Of a DNA stretch of 64,000 nucleotides, positions 36,215 to 45,187 are shown one piece after another (position 1 is the stretch's first letter; each line of letters starts with the position of its first letter). The notes below the pieces were generated by a model. That model was not told the DNA's origin. It saw only the letters and a program-made list of their open reading frames with translations, and did not search any database. Position numbers and translations under genes: made by a program. Location of the stretch: positions 186,001 to 250,000 of the forward strand of contig CAVVSD010000003.1 in assembly GCA_963750895.1 (NCBI GenBank), read 5' to 3'. The stretch comes from CAVVSD01 sp963750895 (lineage in GTDB: Bacteria; Actinomycetota; Thermoleophilia; Solirubrobacterales; Solirubrobacteraceae).

Positions 36215-36922
36215 ATGTACAAGGTCGTCTGGATCGCCCGGTTCACGAAGAGCAAGACCAAGGAGGAGGCCGGGAAGTACTGGGCCGAGACCCACGGCCC
36301 GATGTTCGCCAAGTGCCCCGGCGTCGAGCGCTACATCCAGAGCCACGTCACCGGCCCGCTGCCGCTCGTCACCGGCGTCGCCGAGGAGGAGACCCACTTC
36401 GACGGCTACTCGTGCGCCTGGTGGGCGGACAAGCAGGCGTTCCTGGACTGCATGGAGTCGCCGGAGTGGCAGGCGGTCGTCGACGACGGCGACAACGTCT
36501 TCGACATGCAGTGGCTGTGGAACATGAGCGCGCAGCTCGAGGAGGTCGTCCAGGTCGACGGCCCGGTCGCGCCGTACAAGGTCGTGTGGGTGATGAAGTT
36601 CCTCGAGGGCATGGACAAGGCGGCCGCGGACGACCACTGGACCAACGTCCACGGGCCGATCTTCCACGGCCTCCCGATCGAGCGCTACGTGCAGAACCAC
36701 GTCGTCGGGCCGATCGGCGCCGACGGCGACTCCGACGCCGAGATCGGCTTCGACGGCTTCTCGGAGTGCTGGTTCACCGACGAGGCGCAGTTCCTCGAGG
36801 CCGTGCAGTCGGACGCCTGGGCACGCGCGGTCGCCGACGTCCCGAACGTCTTCGACGGGTCCGCGCTGTGGGGCGCGGCGCTGCGGGAGAACGTGGTCGT
36901 GGCGGGTGAGCTCGTGCGCTGA
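36215..36922 (+). CDS. Tandem EthD-domain protein
   Basis: The 235-residue protein consists of two EthD-like dimeric alpha/beta-barrel domains in tandem. Repeat 1 is at about 2-115 (YKVVWIARFTKSKTKEEAGKYWAETHGPMF, ERYIQSHV, FDGYSCAWW). Repeat 2 is at about 118-228 (YKVVWVMKFLEGMDKAAADDHWTNVHGPIF, ERYVQNHV, FDGFSECWF). The shared HGP and ERY-Q-HV motifs show internal duplication. Single-domain EthD proteins normally dimerise, so this chain may fold as its own dimer. The role is unknown; EthD relatives support P450-linked ether degradation. GAGGAG lies 8 nt before the ATG. Confidence 0.85.
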   Translation: MYKVVWIARFTKSKTKEEAGKYWAETHGPMFAKCPGVERYIQSHVTGPLPLVTGVAEEETHFDGYSCAWWADKQAFLDCMESPEWQAVVDDGDNVFDMQWLWNMSAQLEEVVQVDGPVAPYKVVWVMKFLEGMDKAAADDHWTNVHGPIFHGLPIERYVQNHVVGPIGADGDSDAEIGFDGFSECWFTDEAQFLEAVQSDAWARAVADVPNVFDGSALWGAALRENVVVAGELVR

Positions 36923-36934
36923 TCCCGTGGCGGT

Positions 36935-37140
36935 GTGGGCGTGCCGGGGGGTCCGCCCGCACCGCTCGTCACAGCGGGCCAAGCTGGAATTCGTCAGTCC
37001 AGGCGATCTCGCATCGAGCGGCAGGACGACTCGACCTCGAGCGCTACATCGAGGCGCTGGGCGGGCGGCTCGAGGTCCGCGCGATCTTCGGTGACGAGCA
37101 CGTCGTGCTGCTCGGCGGCGACGGTCGGGGCGAGCCGTAG
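36935..37140 (+). pseudogene. Fragment of an XRE-family helix-turn-helix (antitoxin-like) gene
   Basis: In one frame GIRQSRRSRIERQDD (about 36986-37030) resembles the recognition-helix end of XRE/HigA-like proteins. One base out of phase, LDLERYIEALGGRLEVRAIF runs on to a TAG at 37138-37140, the typical C-terminal strand region of the same family. Joining them needs one added base near 37030. The first half of the helix-turn-helix is missing and no toxin gene adjoins, so this is a truncated remnant. The rest of the 36923-37337 gap shows no gene. Confidence 0.55.
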
Positions 37141-37337
37141 TTGGCACGCAGCCACAACGACCTCCGTCAGCCGTCCAGATCTGGCCGATCCGTCTGCCAC
37201 AGGGAGTTGCCTGCTAATTCCCAGGTTCCGGAAATTCAGACCGAATTCCAACCGAGGAGGGGGGCGAACCTGCCGACACCGATGCCTCGATGGATCGTCA
37301 CGAACGACGACCAGAGTGCAACGGGAGAGAAGCAGGG

Positions 37338-38540
37338 ATGCTCACGCACAAGAGCAAGCGCGGGACGCGCTCACAGGCCGAGGACCTCGTCCTCACCACC
37401 ATCACGCAGCACGCCGACGCGCTGCTGAGGACCGCGAGGCGCCACTCGCTCTGCGCCGACGACGCGAGCGACGCCTACCAGCGCGCCCTCGAGATCTTCC
37501 TGCGCAACGCGGCTCGCCTGGACCCCGCTCGCGCAGTGAGCTGGCTGCACACGGTCGTCAAGCACGAGGCGATGGCCGTGCGTCGCTCGCGGCAGCGGAT
37601 CGTCGGCGCCGAGGAGTTCGACGGCGACGCGCTCGAGGCCATCCACACGCCGGCGCCGGACGAGCGGCTCCTGGCGTTCGAGGACGTGACGCGCGCCGCC
37701 GAGGCGCTGCAGGGCCTCAAGCCGCAGGAGGTCCGTGCGCTGTGGCTGCGCATGGAGGGCCGGACCTACAAGCAGATCGCCGAAGAGCTCGACTGGACCT
37801 ACACGAAGGTCAACCGCTGCGTGACCGAGGGGCGCCGCGCGTTCCTGACGCGCTACGCCGGCATCGAGGCGGGTGAGGAGTGCCGCCGCTACGAGTCCGC
37901 GCTCTCCGCCTTCGTCGACGGGGAGCTGCACGGCGGCGAGATCGGCGCGCTGCGCCGCCACCTGCGCGGCTGCGGCGGGTGTCGGGCGACGCTGCGCAGC
38001 CTGCGCAGCGGCAACCGCTCGCTCGGCGCGGTCCTGCCGGTCGGCCTCGCCGTCGGCGGCCTCGACGGCGGCGACTCCGCACTCGGCATCTTCGTCCGCG
38101 TCTACGAGACGCTCGTCGGCAATCTCCAGGAGCGCGCCGTCACGGTCGCGGCGAAGGCACAGGTCGCCGCGGAGGCGTCGGGCGTGCTGAAGGTCGCCGC
38201 CGTCGCAGGCGCTGCCGCAGCGGTCGCGGGCGGCGGCGCGGTGACGGTCGCGGAGGGGACGCCGGAGCGCCCCGCCGCGGCGACGCCGGCGGTCCGCGAG
38301 GTCGCCCAGCAGGTGCCGAAGGTGGCGATGGCCACCGCGCCGGTCGTCGTGTCGGCGCCGGCGGCGTCGTCCGCCCGAGCGCCGCGGCGCACGACGGAGA
38401 AGCGCGCTCCCGCGCGCGAGAAGGAAGGCTCGACGGTGGAGTTCACGTTCGAGCAGCAGGCCCCAACGGCCAAGTCGAGGGAGTCCTCCGCCGCCTCTTC
38501 GCCCGCACGGGCGGGCGGTGAGTTCGACCTCGAGCCGTGA
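37338..38540 (+). CDS. ECF-type sigma factor fused to a zf-HC2 anti-sigma domain and membrane segment
   Basis: In one 400-residue chain, residues about 18-90 form sigma region 2 (DASDAYQRALEIFLRNAARL, SWLHTVVKHEAMAVRR) and about 115-172 region 4 (LKPQEVRALWLRMEGRTYKQIAEELDWTYTKVNRCV). Residues about 180-220 are a zinc-finger anti-sigma motif (Cys182, His208, Cys212, Cys215). An Ala/Val-rich hydrophobic segment at about 284-304 may cross the membrane, followed by a long Pro/Ala/Arg tail. Sigma and anti-sigma factors are normally separate proteins; this could be a self-inhibited, membrane-tethered sigma. The ATG has GGGAG and AGCAGGG upstream. Genes for secreted proteins follow. Confidence 0.87.
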   Translation: MLTHKSKRGTRSQAEDLVLTTITQHADALLRTARRHSLCADDASDAYQRALEIFLRNAARLDPARAVSWLHTVVKHEAMAVRRSRQRIVGAEEFDGDALEAIHTPAPDERLLAFEDVTRAAEALQGLKPQEVRALWLRMEGRTYKQIAEELDWTYTKVNRCVTEGRRAFLTRYAGIEAGEECRRYESALSAFVDGELHGGEIGALRRHLRGCGGCRATLRSLRSGNRSLGAVLPVGLAVGGLDGGDSALGIFVRVYETLVGNLQERAVTVAAKAQVAAEASGVLKVAAVAGAAAAVAGGGAVTVAEGTPERPAAATPAVREVAQQVPKVAMATAPVVVSAPAASSARAPRRTTEKRAPAREKEGSTVEFTFEQQAPTAKSRESSAASSPARAGGEFDLEP

Positions 38541-38599
38541 CCCGGCGGGCCCGGACGGCCCGCCATCAGACACATCAGCAACAGCACAAGGAAGTCCTC

Positions 38600-40345
38600 A
38601 TGAAGAAGTCAACGGGCCTGCGTGCGCAGGCCTCGATCATCGCCGTCTCCATCCTGTCCGCCGCCGGCCTCGCCGGCGCGGGCGAGGCGAAGGCCGGCAC
38701 CTATCCGATGTACGCGTGCGACGTTCCCGGGGTGTACCTGGCGTCGCCGACGAAGGCGGCGTGGAAGTACTACGACAACGCCGGGCAGGTCAGCCACATC
38801 GACACGTGCGTCACCCAGCCCAACCGCGGCGGCGCCTACGCGTTCCAGATCAACTACCCGACCGGGATCCTCCAGCAGAACGCAGGCGTCGGCCTGGAGC
38901 TCGAGATCCCGTCGACGGGTCCGCAGTCGGCGATCTCGATCGACCGCGTCGTGGACTGGACCGAGACCCAGCTGACCGCGATGGGCCCAGGGCAGGCGCC
39001 CGCGTGGGGCCTCAACCTCGGCGCGACGGTCGGGACCGCACCCGGTGGCAGCTCGGCGGGCTTCGACGGCACGGGGACGAGCGGCGCCGGCCACGACAGC
39101 GGTCCGCTGCCTGCGGGCACGCGAACGCGGCGGCTCGGCGTGCTGTGCTCGTACATGGGCGGTGGGTACGGCAACTGCACGCTGCCCTCGCCGTTCCTCC
39201 GCATCCGCGGACTGAGGACGACGCTGCGTGAGGACGTCCAGCCCACGGCCGCGATCGACGGCGGCACGCTGGCGAGCGGCGGTTCGCACAACGGGACGGA
39301 GACCGTCACCTACAGCGCGGCTGACGCCGAGTCGGGCGTGGAGCGCGTCGACGTGCTGCTCGACGGCGTCGTCGTCGCGACCGCGAACGATGCCCGTGAC
39401 CTCTCGCGGCAGGTGATCCAGCAGACCGGCGACTGCGAGTACATCGGCCTGCGTGCGTGCCCGGCCACGACGAGCGGGACGTTGAGCGTGAACACGGCCG
39501 GCGTGCCCGACGGCGCCTACGGGCTCGAGGTCCGCGCGACGGACGCCGCGGGCAACTCGCGATCGACCGCCTACGGGCAGCCGGTCGTCATCGACAACGT
39601 GCCCGACACGGTCGTCATGCCACCCGCACCGACGCAGGGCGCGGTCGGCGGGGCGACGCGGGTCGCGACGCCCTCGTCACCGGCGTCGACGGCGCCGGAC
39701 AACGGGGTCGGCGCCTCCGCGAACGCGACCATGCGCGCGGCGTTCGCCGCGAGCCGCCGCGGCGTCGTCACGAGCCGGTACGGCAAGAAGGTGCTCATCA
39801 CCGGACAGCTGAAGCGGCCGGACGGGACGCCGATCGCGGGCGCCAAGCTCCACGTGCTGCACCAGGACAAGACGTTCGGGGCGGCGATGGTGCCCGCCGG
39901 GGAGATCACGACCGATGCCACGGGCACGTTCCGCCACGTGACGACGGCGGACCGGTCGCGGACGATCCGCATCGGCTACCGCGCCCGTCACGCGGACACG
40001 GAGTTCGCGGAGACCACCGACATCGCGCTCGGCGTGATCGCGCGGGTGGGGCTGACGACCGACCGCGCGTCGCTGCGCAACGGGCAGACGGTGAAGTTCC
40101 GCGGCAGCGTCGCGGGCGCGCCGCAGGGCTCCCGGAAGGTCGTCGAGCTGCAGGTGCGCAAGGGCAAGAGCTGGATGACGTTCCGCTCGACGCGCCTGCG
40201 CAACGGCCGGTTCAGCGAGACCTACAAGTTCACGCGGACCGTCGGGAAGGCGAAGTACGTGTTCCGCGCGCGCGTGCGCGCAGAGGCGGGCTTCCCGTTC
40301 AACACGGGCGAGTCCAAGCAGGTTCTCGTGACGGTGAGGGGCTGA
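38600..40345 (+). CDS. Secreted multi-domain Ig-like protein
   Basis: The 581-residue protein has a signal peptide (MKKSTGLRAQASIIAVSILSAAGLAGAGEAKA). An N-terminal beta domain with paired cysteines follows (YACDVPG, DTCVTQP, LCSYMGGGYGNCTLP), then an Ig-like domain (YSAADAESGVERVDVLLDGV, ATDAAGNSRS), a Pro/Ala/Thr linker, and two more beta domains (GKKVLITGQLKRPDGTPIAGAKL; LRNGQTVKFRGSVAG). It probably lies on the cell surface or outside. The function is unknown; similar proteins are common in Solirubrobacterales. AAGGAAG lies 5 nt before the ATG, 59 nt after the sigma fusion gene. Confidence 0.85.
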   Translation: MKKSTGLRAQASIIAVSILSAAGLAGAGEAKAGTYPMYACDVPGVYLASPTKAAWKYYDNAGQVSHIDTCVTQPNRGGAYAFQINYPTGILQQNAGVGLELEIPSTGPQSAISIDRVVDWTETQLTAMGPGQAPAWGLNLGATVGTAPGGSSAGFDGTGTSGAGHDSGPLPAGTRTRRLGVLCSYMGGGYGNCTLPSPFLRIRGLRTTLREDVQPTAAIDGGTLASGGSHNGTETVTYSAADAESGVERVDVLLDGVVVATANDARDLSRQVIQQTGDCEYIGLRACPATTSGTLSVNTAGVPDGAYGLEVRATDAAGNSRSTAYGQPVVIDNVPDTVVMPPAPTQGAVGGATRVATPSSPASTAPDNGVGASANATMRAAFAASRRGVVTSRYGKKVLITGQLKRPDGTPIAGAKLHVLHQDKTFGAAMVPAGEITTDATGTFRHVTTADRSRTIRIGYRARHADTEFAETTDIALGVIARVGLTTDRASLRNGQTVKFRGSVAGAPQGSRKVVELQVRKGKSWMTFRSTRLRNGRFSETYKFTRTVGKAKYVFRARVRAEAGFPFNTGESKQVLVTVRG

Positions 40346-40353
40346 GGTCGCAG

Positions 40354-41610
40354 GTGCGACGAGCTCGTTGGTTGGTCGCCGTCGGTGCGACGGCAGTCGT
40401 CTCCGCCGCGGGCGCGCAGGTCGCGTCCGCGGCGGAGGGGCCGACGCCCCAGGCGGTGGACGCGCACGCGGAGTTCCTCGCGTACGCGCCACCGCCGCCG
40501 GTGCCGGCGAAGGTCTGCGTGGTCGACACGGGCGTCGACCTGTCGACCGACGCGGCACCCGCGGTGGTGGAGCGCCACAGCGTGTTCGGAGGGACGACGG
40601 ACGATGTGGGCGGGAGCGGCCTGGCGAAGCACGGGACGCTGGTCGCCGGCGTGATCGCGAGCCAGTTGGACGGGCGCGACAGCGTCGGGATCTGGCCGCA
40701 GGCGCGGATCGTGTCCGTGCGGGTGTTTGCGGGGAGTGGGGGTGGGACGACGGTGGCGGCTGTCGTCGCTGCGTTGGAGCGTGTCGTGAGCGCGGCGCAA
40801 GCGTCGTGAACATCTCGCTCTCGGGGCTCGATACGGCGACCGGTGAGGAGCTCGCCTGAGCTGGAGAACCGGATGGCTCATGTTCGACAGGCTGCGCGAC
40901 GATCAACGTGGTCGCGGGCGCCGGAAACAACGGCGGCGCCAGTCGGCTATCCCGCTCGCTTCCCGATCGTCCTTGCGGTCGGCGCGACTGATCGACCGGA
41001 GCGCTCTGCTCGTTCTCGAACCGCGGACGCGGAGCTCGATCTGTCGGCGCTCGGCTGTGGCGTCGAGATCTCCTGGCCGGGCGGCGGCGCTCGGGATGGG
41101 CAGCGGCACCTCGTACTCGACACCCGTCGTCAGCGCAGTGCTGGCGGCTCTTCGCGCGTACCGGCCCGACCTCGATGCGCGCCGACAGGCCGAGACGCTG
41201 CTTGCTCGGTCACGAGCCTCGGACGGACGAGTCGATGCGGCGGCGGCGTTTCGGCGGCCGGGCTGGCCGGACTCGTGTCTCACGGTCGGCGGACGCACCG
41301 GCACGCCCGAGAGCGCGGTCCGCGACGCCAGCGATCGGCGCCGTGTCACCGGACTGCGGGCCGTCCGCTGGTGAGCTCGGGGTCCGGGCGCCCCGCGTGC
41401 GATCCGCGCGTTTCGAGCAGAGACATCCTGAGCGGTCGCTCGTCCGGTGTCCCGGATTTCGGGCGCGCGATCTTCCGCGTCGACGGCCGGCGCTACTCCG
41501 GCGACAGGCGTGCTGCGACTCCGGCTTCGCAGCGCGCCGCGCACGTGCCAGTGGTCTGCATCGAGGTACCGGACGTCGGCCGCACGCAGCGGTGACGGTC
41601 CGCGTCGACG
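40354..41610 (+). pseudogene. Secreted subtilisin-like (S8) protease, heavily frameshifted
   Basis: The first 150 codons read normally: signal peptide (RWLVAVGATAVVSAAGAQVASA), catalytic Asp in CVVDTGVDLST and His in AKHGTLVAGVIAS. The frame then breaks repeatedly. Recognisable pieces occur in changing frames: VVNISLSGLDTATGEEL (to 40859), ATINVVAGAGNNGG (oxyanion Asn, near 40915), YPARFPIVLAVGATDR, LDLSALGCGVEISWPGG, and MGSGTSYSTPVVSAVLAAL with the catalytic Ser (near 41110). A beta C-terminus is readable to about 41610. At least six indels in 800 bp indicate a decayed gene or a low-quality patch of sequence. Confidence 0.75.
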
Positions 41611-41710
41611 CGGACCGGCCGCCGTCGCGGCGCGACGCACTCAAGTGCAGCGCGCACGATTGCCGAAGCTGAGTTCGGAGCAGCTGTCACAGCGCCGCGT
41701 CCGCGCCGCT

Positions 41711-43288
41711 GTGATCGTGCTTCGATCGCCGTCGATCATCGCGTCCTGTGCCTCGCTTGTGCGGCGCGCTCTGCTGCTCGTGCGTCGCAGCGACACCGTC
41801 TCAGCGCCGCCACGTTTGACGTGACGCTCGTGTGCAGGCGGAGCGGCACTGACGATGCGTGGGTCAGCGAGACGTAGCAATCCGCTGGCTCTTCGACACG
41901 TCTCGAACGTTGCCCGCCGACGTGTGGCGATCTCTCGACGGCCTGGTGTCGCGCGGATCGCTCTCGGCGCGGACGCCGCGATCGGCGCGTGGCGACGCGC
42001 GAGTTGGCGATTCGACGCGCCAGTCGGGCACCGCGATCAGCGACGTTCGGCTGTGGCGAAACATCGGCAAGGCGAGACAACACCTGGGAGCTCTACACGC
42101 GCCTCGCCGACGGCACGAAGCTCTCGAACAGCGACTGCACTCGACCCGTCGACCAGTTCACCTGTCAGCTGGGTGGGCCGGGGACGCCGCCGGTCGACTG
42201 GGTCGAGCTTCGCGACAGCATCCGTGCGGGTCGGGATCGCTTGCGCGAACACCTCGACCACCTGCGCGCCCGGGCGCACGCTCCACGAGGCCTGGACCGC
42301 CATCTACCGCTCCATCGTCACGATCGACGACCCCACGCCACCCACGGCATCGGGTGCGTCGGGGTCGTTGTTCGCCGGCGGCTACCTCCGCGGCAACGCC
42401 TCCGCCACGCTCGGGTCCGCGACGGACGGGTCCGGGATCAAGGCCGTTCAGGTTCGTGTCGACGGTTCTCGCGTCGTCGGTGAGACCGCTCTCGCGTGCG
42501 ACTACACCCGCAGCCGGCCCTGCTCCGATGTCGCCTCGCCGACGACCGTCCCCGTGGTCACCTCGAACATCGGGGACGGGACGCACGTCGCGCAGGTCGG
42601 GGCCGTCGACGCCGGCGGGAACTTCACGCCCGCGTCGACCCAGACCATCACGGTCGACAACGAGGCTCCCGCGCCGCCGACCCCGACCTCTCCGGTCTTC
42701 GCGACCACTGCCGGTGCCCGGCCCACGATCTCGTGGACCGAGCCGCCCGGCCAGGTCTCGCCTGTCACGCACGCTCACATCACGGTCTGCAAGGCGACGG
42801 TCTGCCGCACCTCGACGCAGCCCGCGGGCCTCGGGTCCGGGCAGGCGATCGTCGCGCTCCCCGACGGCCCCGGCGCCTACGCCGTGAGCGTCTCGCTCTC
42901 CGACGCCGCCGGCAACCACGACCCGTACCGCGCGGCGCACTGGTCGATCACGCTCGCCGGGTCCCTCGCCACGGTCATCCCGACTCCCACGCCGCCGACA
43001 CCCACGACGCCGACGAGCGCCGGCCTGCGTCTCGCGACGCCCACCGTCGCCAAGGACCGCCGCACCATCCGGGTCCGCGGGACGACGGCCCAGAACACGC
43101 GCGGCCGTGTCCGTCTCACGCTCAAGGCCCGGATCGCCGGCCGCGTCCGCACGACCACGAAGCAGGCCACGGTCACGAACCGCCGCTACACCGCCACGCT
43201 CAGGCTCCCGTCACGCCGCTGGCGGACGGCGACGCTGACCGCCCGCCACGGCACCACGACGATCACGAGGACGATTCGCAACCGCTGA
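41711..43288 (+). pseudogene. Secreted Ig/fibronectin-like protein, N-terminal half frameshifted
   Basis: From about 42210 to the stop at 43286-43288 the frame is clean: VGIACANTSTTCAPGRTLHEAW, an Ig-like repeat (GSGIKAVQVRVDGSRVVGET, VDAGGNFTPAST), a fibronectin-like domain, a Pro/Thr linker and a basic beta C-terminus. Upstream, pieces of the same protein appear in three frames: AATFDVTLVCRRSGTDDAWVSE (about 41808-41872), NPLALRHVSNV, GTAISDVRLWRNIGK (about 42030) and NTWELYTRLADGTKL (about 42078). The pattern resembles the secreted protein at 38600. The start is unknown; 41711 is an approximate boundary. Confidence 0.65.
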
Positions 43289-43315
43289 GCGACTGGACAT
43301 GGCATCCTCCACGCC

Positions 43316-43549
43316 ATGCCCATCTACGACTACCGCTGCACCGACTGCGACGAGCGCTACGACCAGCTGGTCCGTCGAGCGGAGGACGTCGTGACCTGCC
43401 CGTCGTGCGGCAGCGAGCACTCCGAGCGCCTCCTGTCGGTCTTCGCCGGCATCGGCTCAGGTGGCAAGCCGGCGAGCACGCCGAACTACTCGCGCGTCGC
43501 GAGCATGCCGCGCGGTGGCGGCGGCTGCGGCTGCGGGCACGCCCACTAG
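43316..43549 (+). CDS. FmdB-family zinc ribbon protein
   Basis: The 77-residue protein begins MPIYDYRCTDCDERYDQLV and has a second pair TCPSCGS, together the four-cysteine zinc ribbon of the FmdB/CxxC putative regulatory family. It ends in a Gly/Cys/His tail (GGGGCGCGHAH) that might bind a further metal ion. Role unknown. Its TAG overlaps the stop of convergent bioY in a CTAG. Confidence 0.9.
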   Translation: MPIYDYRCTDCDERYDQLVRRAEDVVTCPSCGSEHSERLLSVFAGIGSGGKPASTPNYSRVASMPRGGGGCGCGHAH

Positions 43550-44139
43550 CCCTCGATCTTCTTCACCAGCTTCCACGCCGCCGGCGCCAGCACGCCGGCG
43601 AGGGCGGCCTTGATGAGCCCGCCGATGATGAAGATCGTGAAGCCGTCGTGGATGGCCGTCGACCAGTCCATCCCGGTCGAGACCTTCAGCCACGGCACGC
43701 CGATCGCGAAGATGCTGAGCTGCCCCAGGGCGAAGGCGATCGTCGCGCTCCCGAACCGGCGGTCCGCGCCGCCCTCGGCCATGCGCCCGACGATCCACGC
43801 GGCGACGATGAACCCGACGAGGTAGCCGCCGGTCGCGCCCCAGATGACGTCGAAGCCCGACGCGCCGTCGGAGTAGACCGGCAGGAAGAGCCCGGCGACG
43901 ACGTAGAGCAGCTGGGAGAGCATCCCGCGCTGCGAGCCCAGCGCAGCACCCGCGATCACGACGGCCAGCGTCTGCCCGGTGATCGGCACCGGCGACGCAC
44001 CGGTCTGGATCGAGATCTGCGCGCCCAGCGCCGTCAGCGCCGCGCCCGCGAGCACGAGCGCGACGTCACGCACCCGATCGCCGGGGATGACGTCGCCGAG
44101 CACCATGCCCCGGGGCGTCGGCAGTGCGAGATGGGTCAT
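43546..44139 (-). CDS. bioY: BioY biotin transporter substrate-binding protein
   Basis: The 197-residue membrane protein has about six helices and the BioY motifs GASPVPITGQTLAVVIAGAALGSQRG and GGYLVGFIVAAWIVG. BioY is the biotin-capturing S component of ECF transporters and in some bacteria works without its own ATPase; none is encoded here. It is the last gene of an eight-gene operon that includes a biotin carrier and a biotin carboxylase, beginning 1 nt after the LLM gene. It would supply their cofactor. Confidence 0.93.
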   Translation of the reverse strand: MTHLALPTPRGMVLGDVIPGDRVRDVALVLAGAALTALGAQISIQTGASPVPITGQTLAVVIAGAALGSQRGMLSQLLYVVAGLFLPVYSDGASGFDVIWGATGGYLVGFIVAAWIVGRMAEGGADRRFGSATIAFALGQLSIFAIGVPWLKVSTGMDWSTAIHDGFTIFIIGGLIKAALAGVLAPAAWKLVKKIEG

Positions 44140-44140
44140 G

Positions 44141-45187
44141 TCAGGCCTCCTTGGTCTCCGGGAACGCGGGGATCACCTCGCGCGCGAACAGACGCGCAGA
44201 GCGCATCGCGTCCTCGCCCGCGATCCCCGGCATGTGCATCCAGCAGTGCAGCTCGGTCGTGCCCAGCTCGTCGCGCAGCTGCGCGACCGCCTCGTTGGCG
44301 TCGTCGGGCGTCCCGATGATGTAGCGCTGCTTGAAGTTGGCGAAGTCGACCTGCTCGTGGTCGGACACGACCTCGCCGGTGTCCGACGTCAGCGCGCGCT
44401 CGCCCTTGGCCGAGCGCTTGCCGTAGAGCTCCTTGAAGAGGTGCGTCACCGCGGGCGCCGCGATCCGCTCGGCCTCCTCGCGCGTCTCGGCGACGAAGAC
44501 CTCGCGCATCGCCGGGCGCTCGGCGGGGTGCACGCCGAACTCGTCGCAGTGCTCCTCGTACTGGCGCAGGTGCTCGCGCACCTCGGCGATCGTGTGCCGG
44601 GGCGAGATGGCCAGCGCCGCGCCCCGCCGGGCGGCCCGGCGCAGCAGCCGCGGGCCGGACACGCCGTACCAGAGCGGCGGCCCGCCGGCCTGGACCGGCG
44701 CGGGGCTCAGTCGCGTCTCCGGCACCTCGAAGAAGCGCCCGGAGAACGAGAACGGCTCGCCCTTCCACGCGAGCTGCATGAGGTCCAGCGCCTCCTCGAA
44801 GCGCTTGAAGCGCTCCTCGTAGGGGACCATCAGCCCCGCGAACTCCTCCTCCACGTAGCCCGGCGCCACGCCGAGCACGAGCCGGCCGTGGCTGAGGTTG
44901 TCGAGCACGGCGACGTCCTCGGCGAGCTTCATCGGGTTGTAGAGCGGGACGAGCAGGATGTTCGTCCCCAGCGCGACGCGCTCGGTCACCGCCGCGGCGG
45001 CCGCGAGCGTGATGAGCGGCGACGGGTTGTAGCCGTCGGGCTGGAAGTGGTGCTCGACCATGTGGACGGCGTCGTAGCCGAGCTCCTCGGCGTCGCGCGC
45101 GCCGCTCACGAGGTCGGCGACCGACTGCTCGTACGTCAGCGGCATCCCGGGCACCTGGACGAGCCCGAACGTCAGACCGAACTTCAT
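44141..45187 (-). CDS. LLM-class flavin-dependent monooxygenase
   Basis: The 348-residue protein is a luciferase-like TIM barrel: ADLVSGARDAEELGYDAVHMVEHHF, VALGTNILLVPLYNPMKLAEDVAVLDNLSHGRLVLGVAPG, then a C-terminal helical part. Enzymes of this class use FMNH2 or F420 to oxidise small organic compounds; RutA and nitrilotriacetate monooxygenase are relatives. Its ATG overlaps the biotin carboxylase stop by 4 nt, which ties it firmly to the carboxylase operon. It may attack a ring or an N-alkyl group of the same substrate. Confidence 0.88.
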   Translation of the reverse strand: MKFGLTFGLVQVPGMPLTYEQSVADLVSGARDAEELGYDAVHMVEHHFQPDGYNPSPLITLAAAAAVTERVALGTNILLVPLYNPMKLAEDVAVLDNLSHGRLVLGVAPGYVEEEFAGLMVPYEERFKRFEEALDLMQLAWKGEPFSFSGRFFEVPETRLSPAPVQAGGPPLWYGVSGPRLLRRAARRGAALAISPRHTIAEVREHLRQYEEHCDEFGVHPAERPAMREVFVAETREEAERIAAPAVTHLFKELYGKRSAKGERALTSDTGEVVSDHEQVDFANFKQRYIIGTPDDANEAVAQLRDELGTTELHCWMHMPGIAGEDAMRSARLFAREVIPAFPETKEA

